From Hypericum androsaemum (Eukaryota > Streptophyta > Magnoliopsida > Malpighiales > Hypericaceae), in contig OZ023190.1 in the NCBI GenBank assembly GCA_963995505.1, positions 7,841,344 to 7,905,343 of the forward strand: 64,000 nt of DNA. The letters run 5' to 3'. Under the pieces are notes generated by a model. The model searched no databases and was not told where the DNA came from. It saw only the letters and a program-made list of their open reading frames with translations. Below, piece after piece: positions 56,127-64,000 of this stretch (position 1 is its first letter; every line of letters begins with the position of its first letter). The position numbers and the translations under genes were made by a program.

Positions 56127-56689
56127 ATCCCCCACATGAATGATGATTAATGCATACTGACACTTTTTAGAAAAAGTTCTGACGAAATATCATTGCATCG
56201 AGATAGGTAGCTTACGGCTTTGAACCTTCTTTAGTAAAATATTATCAGATTTACTTGCTGCTCAGTGAATGCGATTTCTTGAACTGGTCAGCTTTTTTAT
56301 GTAAACCAAGACAATAACATTTACACAATGACATCTCTAATATCTTTTGGTTCTCACATTTTGTCTGTTTTGCCTATGGACTATATCTTGGATTCATAAG
56401 TATTTGTTCTATTTGAAGCGGTCTCACTTTACACTTATGTAGGTGATCTCCTATCAAGAGTATCCTGCCATACTCTACCTTTATCTGGTATAAGAATTAT
56501 TAAAAGCGTAGATGATTAACCTAACCACACCTCTGCAGGTTTGTACTTGGGCAGCTTCTGAGAATGGGATGGGTTCCAAGTATTCATCTTAACCATCCAT
56601 AACTTAGTTGTCTCATTGAACTAAGTTTGTGAGATCTCTACTCATCTTGGTTGAGTTACCGCTATGAACACTTTTAATGTGTGGATTTT

Positions 56690-59600
56690 AACCCCATTTC
56701 CCTTACTGCGTTATACATTTGATCTCTGCTGATTTCTTTCGTCAAAGGATCAGCTATGTTGTTCTTGGACTTCACATAATCAATGGTAATTATAATACCA
56801 GTGATCAACTGTCTAATGGCGTTATGTCTCCTATGGATGTATCGAGACTTACCATTATACATAGTATTTTGTATAATGTATCAATACATGAGGCACAATG
56901 TATCAATACAGGAGGCACAGGCTTGTTCCAACAAGGAATATCCTCTAGGAAGTTTCTGAGCCATTCAGCTTCTTCTCCAACTTTGTCTAGTACTATAAAC
57001 TCTGACTCCATAGTGGATCGAGCTATGCACGTTTGTTTAAAGGATTTCTAAGACACAGCTCCACCACCTATGGTGAACACGTAACCACTAGTGGATCCTT
57101 GCATATTTCAGTTGAGATACTGGGTCCCCTCTTATTTTAGCTAAGAGTAGACTCAGGTCTACCAGAGTTTTAGCTGGAGGTTTGTCAAAAGCTACGAATT
57201 TTTTGAGTACATTCTCAACATAGTGAGACTGTGACAAGACAATTCCTTCAGTCGTCTTAGAGATTTTAATTCCTAGTATAACATCAGCTAGACCCATATC
57301 TTTCATGTCAAAGTTATTCTTTAACATGTTCTTAGTTTTCACGATAAGATCATTACTGCTTCCCATGATTAGCATATCGTCTACATACAGACATATAATC
57401 ACGTAAGCATCATGTGTGACTTTAATGTATACACTTTTATCACACTCATTGATCTTAAAACTATTTGACATCATTATTCTGTCAAATTTCTCATGCCACT
57501 GTTTCGGTGCCTTTTTCAATCCGTACAATGACTTGACCAGCTTGCATACTTTATGTTCTTGTCCGGGGGTAATAAACCCTTCAGGTTATTTCACATATAT
57601 CTCCTGTTCCAGTTCTCCATTTAGGAAAGATGTTTTTACATCCATTTGATGTCTCTCGAGGTCATAGAGTTCTGCAACAGCTATGAGCACTCTAATAGAT
57701 GTGATTCTTGTGACCGGCGAATACGTGTCAAAGAAATCATTTCCTTCTTTTTTTTGAACCCTTTAGCTACCAACCGAGCTTTGTACTTATCGATTGATCC
57801 ATCAGCTTTGTATTTTCTTTTAAGGATCTAGTTGTAACCTAAAGATTTATAACTTGGTAGGAGATCCACGATTTCTCATATATGATTTTGTATGATGGAA
57901 TCTATCTCACTGTTGATAGTTTCTTTCCAGAGAGGAGCATTTGGACTAGATAACGCCTCTTGGATTATCCCAGGTTTATTTTCTAACAAGTATGTCAGAA
58001 AATCTAGACCAAACGACTTAGTCGTTCTGGCCCTTTTGCTGCATCTAGGTTCCTCAACAACTTGATGAGAACCTTGAGTAGCTTCATGAGTTTGTTTGTT
58101 AGAACTTGGATCTTTCCTCTCCTTGTTTGACAAGATATTCTTAAAGAACGTTGCATTCCTTGATTCCATGACCATTCTCTCGTTGATTTCAGAGTTTTTA
58201 GACTTGTGCACTAGAAATCGGTATACGCTACTATTGTAGGCATATCTGATAAAAATACAGTCAACGATCTTGAGTCATATTCTCACCCTTTTAGGTGGAG
58301 GTATTTCTACCTTAGCTAGGCCCCCCACACTTTAAGATAATCGTAGGAAGGCTTTCTCCCTTTTCATAACTTATATGAGGTTTTCTCCCTTTTCTTGTGT
58401 GGCAGTTTGTTTAGAATGTGATTAGATGAGAGCACAGCTCCCTCCTACATGTTCTAGGGTAAGCCCAAGCTAATTAACATAGCATTCATCATCTCATTGA
58501 GAGTTTAATTCTTACATTCAGCTACGCCATTTGATTGAGGTGAGTATGGTGCAGTCGTCTGATGAATAATGTCATGTTGTTGATAGAATTTCTCAAACAG
58601 AGCTACATATTCTCCCCCTCTATCACTTCGAATCGTCTTGATTTTAGTGCTAAGTTAATTTTTAACCTCATTCTTATAACTCTTGAAAGCTTCTAGAGCT
58701 TCGTCTTTTCCTTTCAAGAGATGTACATAGCAGTACGTTATGCAATCATCAATAAATGTGATGAAATATTTTTTCTCACCTCTAGTTTACACGTATTTCA
58801 TATCGCATATGTCGGTATGAATTAACTCTAAAGGTGTAGAACTTCTTTTTACTGAATGAAAAGGTGCTTTGGTCATTTTTGCCTCTACACATACTTCGCA
58901 TTTATTGTTTGGGTCAAACTCTATTTTAGGCAATAAATTTAAACTTACTAACTTTCTTAGTGAGCTCAAATTTACGTGTCCTAATCTATCATGCCATAAG
59001 TTAGAACACTCAGCCAAGTAAGAAGAATTAACAACTTTATTAGGGCCCTCAAATGCACGTTTGACAGTTATTACATTCATCTTGAAGAGCCCCCTCTCGA
59101 GGTAACCCTTTCCTATAAAGATACCAGCCTTAGTTAATACAACCTCAAATACCAGCTTCAATTTGGCATTGCTTAACAGGGAGTTGCATACTAGATCCTT
59201 GCGAATGTCTGGGACATGCAGTACATCCTTGAGGGTCAGCTATTTCCCAGAGGTCAGCTTCAGCACCACCTTGCCTAGTTTGACTATGGGAAAAGTTGCA
59301 GAGTTACCCATAAATAACTTTCGTCTGTTGATCGGGATATAGGTTAAGAACATCTCCTTATCTGAGTAGATATGCCAGGTTGCCCCTGTGTCAATGAACC
59401 ACTCTCTTGGATTATCTACCAAATTGGCTTCAAACACCACGGCAGATAAGTCTAACTCAGATAGGTCTTCGGCTAGATTAGCCTTCTCACGATTGTCCCT
59501 CTTTGGCAGGCGATAATCTTTTGCCTTGTGACAAGGCTTGCCACATTTGTAGCAATTATCTTTGATCTTTTTAACCTTCTTTTACTTTGGCTCTTGCTTC

Positions 59601-60340
59601 TCTTACTTGTTTCTGGGCTTCTTCCTCTTCTTGCCGGTACCTCCTTTAGCGAGGTGTACCTTAGCCTCGGAGTTGGTCCTGCTGGTCTTAACTTTGGACT
59701 TTCGGTTGTCTTTCTCGATCCTCAGTCTCATAATCAGGTCTTCCAGCCCCATATCCTTCCTCTTATGCTTGAGGTAGTTCTTGAAATCATTTCATAGGGG
59801 GAGGGGGTGGGGCGGGCAGCTTCTCAATTAGTGCAGCCACTTGGAAGGAGTCACTGAGTTGCATGCCTTCCTTCGGCATGAATCTCATGTAGAATCAGTT
59901 GTAGCTCTTGAATTTGGTCTATGACCTTCTTGGAATCCACCATCTGGAAGTCGAGGAATCTCCCGATAATGAATTTCTTCATCTGGGCATCCTCTGTCTT
60001 GTACTTCTTCTCCAAGAAATTCTATAATTCTTTCATAGTCTTGGCACGTGCATAGACATTGTGAAGGGTGTCGTCTAATCCATTCAGGATATAGTTATGA
60101 CACAGGAAGTCACTGTGACACAATGCATCCAGAGCGTTGATCTTCTGTTGATCAGCCTCATTTTTCACCACCTTCGAAGCCTCTTCGTTCAAGAATCAGA
60201 CCAGGTTGAGCATCGTCAAGTAGAACAACATCTTCTGTTGCCACCTCTTAAACTCGGTGTCATTGAACTTGGTCGGCCTTTCAGCGTGGACAGTTCCTGG
60301 GATCGTGGTGCAGAGCTTGATGATGCCATCTTCAAGTACA
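56690..60340 (-). pseudogene. Copia B gag-pol (fragmented)
   Basis: On the minus strand: gag about 60330-59800 (with shifts), a decayed knuckle near 59560-59530, protease WFIDTGATWHIYSDKEMF (59240-59440), GAG-pre-integrase LWHDRLGHVNLSSLRKL and CEVC (58787-59161), a frame-broken integrase core (about 58800-58330), RT start (57876-58211), RT with [17 protein letters not shown] and CLYVDDMLIMGSS (YVDD at 57376-57387) in 57088-57528, and RNase H ESEFIVLDKVGEEAEW and RYIHRRHNAIRQLI, VKSKNNIADPLTK (56674-57011). About 240 bp between LKYARI and SGYVF are deleted compared with copia A. Tandem 24-bp copies near 56880-56925 disturb the last part. Confidence 0.85.
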
Positions 60341-60358
60341 CAATTCTCGTCTTAGGAT

Positions 60359-60942
60359 TGTTGGTTTTCGGAGGTGGTGTACTTGATTAGGATTTTGTAA
60401 GTCGAGGCAAGAGTTAGACACTTTCTCTGTAAGACGGGATTGTCCCGTATTCAGTTGTAGACGGGTGAGATACAAATGAGGGGAAGAGGCCTATTTATAG
60501 GCACTGGAAGGGAGGAGGCAGGCACTCTAGAATTCGAGGAATCTTTCGATAATGAATTTCTTTATCCCGGCATCCTCCGTCTTGTACTTCTTTTCTAGGG
60601 AATCCTACAATTCTTTCGCAGTCTTGGCACCTGCATAGACATTGTAAAGGGTGTCGTCTAATCCATTCAAGATATAGTTACGACACAAGAAGTCGTTGTG
60701 ACTCCATGCATCCAAAGCGTTGATCTTGTGTTGATCAGTCTCATTTTCCTCCACCTTCGGAGCCTCTTCCTTCAAGAATTGGGCTAGGTTGAGCGTCGTC
60801 AAGTAGAACAGCATCTTCTGTTGCCACCTCTTGAACTCGGTGCCATTGAACTTGGGCAGCCTTTTGGCGTGGACAGTTCTTGAGACCATCGGTGCAGAGT
60901 TTGATGATGTCATCTTCAAGTACACATTTCTCATCTTACGAT
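60359..60942 (-). repeat. Duplicated partial LTR and gag start in copia B
   Basis: 60359-60530 matches the first part of the LTR (TGTTGGTTTTCGGAGG to GGCACTCTAG) with an internal deletion after CGTATTCAGT. 60532-60942 repeats the gag beginning ([59 protein letters not shown]) already present at about 59950-60340. The order on the minus strand is full LTR, gag start, part LTR, gag. Confidence 0.8.
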
Positions 60943-61942
60943 TGTTGTTTGTCAGAGGTGGTGTACTTGATTAGGATCTTGTAAGTCAGGACAAGAGTTA
61001 CTCTTTTTCTGTGAAATAACATTGCCCCGTATTCAGTGCTTACGAGATATGGCAATCATCCCCAAGATACAACGATTTTGTACTTTGAGTTCATAGCATA
61101 ACGACTCTCAAAGCCTCAGCGAACCTTTGGATACTCGAAACTTTTAACTGAGAGAGGGAGAGAGATCCTACAATTGCTAATGAAGGCTTATGTAAGTTGT
61201 AGTGGGGTGAGATGCAAATGAGGGAGAGATGCCTATTTATAAGCACTGGAAGGGAGGCAAGTAGGCACTCTAAAAGGGCATGAGGCACTTCTAAGAAGAT
61301 GCATCCATTCGGTCAGCAGGCAGCCAGCCTCCTTCAGGCACCTTTCTAGATTTCTTCGACAGGCAGCCCTCTGCTTGTGTCCCTTCAGTGAGCATCTGAG
61401 CATAGGCACATTTCCGCACTTCTTCGTGACCGTTCGGAGGGACAGGCCTTCGCTCGTACTCCTTCGCGAGGAATCTCGCAACCCTTCGACCATCTGAAAG
61501 TCTTCGAGATGTTCCAGCCATTCGTGCCTCTTTGTCCGAGCAGCCTGAGTAGTTTTTGAGCTTTGAAAAAACTTAGAAGCTCCTCCAGCTCCTCGTGATG
61601 ATGCGCATGTGCGAAGTGCCAAGTGCGCCCATGTGCACACGCACGTATGCGTACACGTGCGCGTGTGCGTGCTCGTGTGCATGTGCGTGCGCGTGTGCAT
61701 GTGCGTGCTCGTGTGCGTGCTCATGCTCGGATGATGCTACGCACTATCATCGCAATGGTTCGAGTTGGCTTTTTAGATAGTCAATTCATTTCCTAGCTAA
61801 CAAGGAGCATCTCCTTATAAACTAGAAAAAATTTCTTGTTGTTTCCAATGTGGTAATGCGATTTCTATTTTCACTTTTGGACCTACCACTTGAACTTTTT
61901 ACTTAGGGCCAAATGCATTAATTTTGCATTCAAAACCCAACA
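60943..61942 (-). repeat. 5' LTR of copia B (1000 bp)
   Basis: Bounded by TG...CA and CTATT on the right. It has a longer alternating purine-pyrimidine stretch of GTGCGC/GTGCTC/GTGTGC units at about 61630-61727. Confidence 0.93.
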
Positions 61943-61947
61943 CTATT

Positions 61948-62213
61948 TTTATATTAGAATAAATAATTTTCAATACAAGAAAAGAAATACATACACAAAG
62001 TAACACCGAAACGAACATGAAGACCAATCCGACAAGAGCAGAGAGGCATGGGTGAAAACAAAGGGCGGATGAGAGGCTACGAGAGCCAGCATCCAAGGAG
62101 GGAAGCATCCGATCTTTGCTATTATTAGATGCCTAACCTCTTTCAACAGTTTTAACATTTTTATGTGGTAGATTATTTTGGATTAAAACTGATTTCTTTC
62201 TATTGTAACTATA
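61948..62213. other. Short intergenic stretch, nothing recognised
   Basis: Sequence between copia B and the TRIM-like elements; the small minus ORFs have no domain. Confidence 0.35.
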
Positions 62214-62525
62214 GAAATTTCTATATCCTACCCAAAATCTTAAGGTCGCGAGTAGGTGAATTTTTTACATTTATAAACTAGCCAAACTCACTTGCTACTT
62301 CCGATGTGAAATTCTCTCCAACATGCTCCCTCAAATAAAGACCATCGGGCTGAAGTTTGCACAAGCTTCGCACTGCTTCTCGTGCTTTCAAAGGAAGATC
62401 GTGCGAGCACAACGATTCATGAGTCTCGTTAGAGCAATTGGATCTTATACCATATAGGAATTTTTATATCCTACCTAAAACCTTAAGATCAAGAGTATGT
62501 AGATTTTTCACACTTATAACTCAAA
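62214..62525 (-). mobile_element. TRIM-like mini-LTR element 1
   Basis: Two similar blocks, TTTCTATATCCTACCCAAAA (62218 on) and TTTTTATATCCTACCTAAAA (62461 on), each continue with CTTAAGATC/GTC-type sequence and a CACTTATAA-like end. Between them are a polypurine tract on the minus strand (TTTGAGGGAGCATG, about 62321-62334) and TGGTATAAGATCC (about 62444-62456), a decayed iMet primer site. No coding sequence. Confidence 0.5.
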
Positions 62526-62957
62526 TGTAATGTCCCGTGATCCGACTGACTGTCTCTGTCTTCAGAGACCAACACGAATCTTTTCTAGCATTTTTTTTCC
62601 TCGCTCGCACGCATCCCGAAAAACTTCTCAGGAGGTCACTCATCCTAATCCTACTATCGGCCAAACGCATTTAACCTTGGAATTCTCTCAAAATGTGTGC
62701 CGAAAAAGAAGGTGCACCTTGTTGATATGGATAGTACCAATCAAATCACTTAAGGTCCCTCAGATAGAACATAGCATTTACGGGTATCACATTCACCTCC
62801 TCCTTAAATATGTGACGTCCACGTCACGCCAGACAGAAAATAGTATAGTCCCAGAGTCTTTTTTTCTCTGATACCAAATGTAACGCCCTGTATCCGACCG
62901 ATTATCTCCACAGACCAACATGGATCTTTTCCAACGTATTTTTTCTTCACTGTAACA
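62526..62957 (-). mobile_element. TRIM-like mini-LTR element 2
   Basis: Similar blocks begin TGTAATGTCCCGTGATCCGA (62526) and TGTAACGCCCTGTATCCGAC (62879), each followed by CTC...CAGAGACCAACA or CACAGACCAACA and ATCTTTTC. TGGTATCAGAG on the minus strand (62866-62876) lies directly before the right block, as a primer site should. The right block loses similarity near 62957. Confidence 0.55.
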
Positions 62958-63633
62958 TCTAAATACCATACCAGATATAGAATGTCTTCCAAGTCACTCA
63001 TTTTTTGAGGGGAAATATCCTCTTTATTTCTTAGAGTTGTAGGTTCCCTGTTGCCACCAAGAGGAGATAGTGCAGCTAATGATATAACATTAGCAGAATC
63101 GGATGCATTGGAGATGCATATTATTTTCTCGATAACACTTGATGAAATTGTAACGTTGATTTATATAATAAAACTGCTCACCAGCTATGCTTTCCACTGA
63201 ATTGTTTATAGCTCATGCCATTATACATTGCCTGATGGACCTACTTACATCAATTAAAAGCTTTCAAATGATTTAACTTTTGTAGGTAGGTGGTCCAGAC
63301 CAATTCTATGCATTAAGTTGAACAAGTCTAAGTAGCCTCTGCAGAAATAAAATAAATTTAGGCAGGCCCAAAAACTAAATTCATTTTTATCCTCTATGAC
63401 GTGCAACCAATTTATCAAAAGAAAATGCCCAAAAGGTGAATCGTCAACGTGTGTCATAATAATAAAACTCATCAAATTATTTCTCGGTCTTGACTGCTTG
63501 TAACACAAGAAAGGAGATAGGAACGAACGAGACAAAAACAGAAAAAAATACAAAGAATTAAAGGGAGACAAATAACTAATTGGATTAATTTGGTCTAATA
63601 AAAAAGGGTATCAATAAATTGCAACATCCGAAT
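62958..63633. other. Downstream region of the EF-hand gene
   Basis: No gene or bounded element recognised; part must be the 3' UTR of the gene that ends at 63634. Confidence 0.4.
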
Positions 63634-63999
63634 CTATTTCGTGGTGCATTTGTCATGTTCAAAGGCCTTCAATAGCAAACCGTCCACATCAAGAGCCACA
63701 AGGACGCCCGAATCACCAATCCCGCGGGCCATAGTGCACATTATTTCTTTCACCAGCGGCGTGAACTCGCTGAGGACAAGCTTCCCGTCGCGGTCCGCGT
63801 CGAACTTGTCCAAAATCGACGATATTTCGTACTCCATTGCTGCGATTTCTCGCAGCCCTCCTTGAATCTCGGTTCTCGACAGGGCCCCGTCTTTGTCCTT
63901 GTCGAATCTCTCGAAGAACTTCCCGACGCAGGTGTTGAATTCCTTCGCGTCCTCCACGAAGTTGTTGATCGTCCTGGCGTCGATCACCGCGATCGCCAT
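63634..63999 (-). CDS. EF-hand calcium-binding protein (121 residues seen; start at window edge)
   Basis: The frame MAIAVIDARTINNFVEDAKE to HDKCTTK has two canonical EF-hand loops: residues 33-44 (DKDKDGALSRTE) and 67-78 (DADRDGKLVLSE), with Asp at positions 1, 3, 5, Gly at 6 and Glu at 12 in both. They are separated by a helix EIQGGLREIAAMEYEISSIL. Such two-hand plant proteins are presumed calcium sensors, but I cannot assign a named subfamily. There is no signal peptide. The Met at 63999 is 2 bp from the window end, so the true start could lie outside; a compact gene of this size is nevertheless common. Confidence 0.85.
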   Translation of the reverse strand: MAIAVIDARTINNFVEDAKEFNTCVGKFFERFDKDKDGALSRTEIQGGLREIAAMEYEISSILDKFDADRDGKLVLSEFTPLVKEIMCTMARGIGDSGVLVALDVDGLLLKAFEHDKCTTK

Positions 64000-64000
64000 T

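Larger units (their letters stand above)
55134..61942 (-). mobile_element. Ty1/copia retrotransposon B (6809 bp), related to copia A
   Basis: LTRs are 55134-56126 (3', 993 bp) and 60943-61942 (5', 1000 bp), both TGTTGTTTGTC to CCCAACA on the plus strand. A perfect 5-bp duplication CTATT lies at 55129-55133 and 61943-61947. The polypurine tract follows the left LTR (56127 on, GTGGGGGATT on the minus strand). Domain order matches copia A, but all frames are broken and about 240 bp between RT and RNase H are missing. Next to the 5' LTR a partial LTR plus gag start is duplicated (60359-60942). TATA boxes (GCCTATAAATAGGC type) are near 55425-55438 and 61230-61243. Confidence 0.95.

Overview
The window is nuclear DNA of a flowering plant, probably a eudicot. 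The evidence is intron-rich GT-AG genes, a plastid-targeted carotenoid enzyme, the plant-only DUF868 family, and dense plant-type transposons (Ty1/copia, Ty3/gypsy, LINE, MULE, hAT, pogo, TRIM). I cannot name the species. Only four host genes are convincing: zeta-carotene desaturase (ZDS, + strand, 27505-32219, 14 exons), an FCF2-type pre-rRNA processing factor (- strand, 34867-36204, 5 exons), an intronless DUF868 gene (- strand, 53134-54216), and an EF-hand gene cut near the right edge (- strand, 63634-63999). They look like unrelated housekeeping or physiological genes, not a cluster or pathway.

Layout. 1-6.8 kb: relics of LINEs and gypsy LTRs, with a Pack-MULE (1908-3074) that carries exon 1 of a MYB-type transcription factor gene, and a solo LTR holding a 55-bp tandem array and a hAT MITE. 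7.9-9.3 kb: dead pogo-type element (Emigrant/Lemi1 kind) with a recognisable transposase relic. 10.7-16 kb: hAT MITEs, a foldback-like element with inverted clusters of a repeat around GGCATGCC, and a ~177-bp tandem array. 16.3-26.8 kb: LINE relic split by copia element A (18476-26550), which is itself split by a MULE (22378-23937). 27.5-36.2 kb: the gene island with ZDS and FCF2; a TRIM-like element lies in ZDS intron 12 and a small MULE MITE just behind the gene. 36.8-52.0 kb: MITEs, then a three-level nest: a gag-only gypsy element holds copia element C, which holds a non-autonomous gypsy element in one LTR and a solo LTR of that same gypsy family in its protease region. 53-54.3 kb: DUF868 gene. 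55.1-61.9 kb: copia element B, a relative of A. 62.2-63.0 kb: two TRIM-like elements. 63.6 kb to the end: EF-hand gene.

No autonomous, fully intact element is visible: every pol or transposase reading has stops, frameshifts or deletions. Target-site duplications could be read directly for twelve elements or MITEs, which fixes their boundaries and the order of nested insertions. No new enzymatic or defence system was found. The most interesting items are the Pack-MULE with the captured MYB exon, the missing canonical primer-binding site in copia A and B, the GGCATGCC repeat superfamily, and the tandem LTR-gag duplication in copia B.
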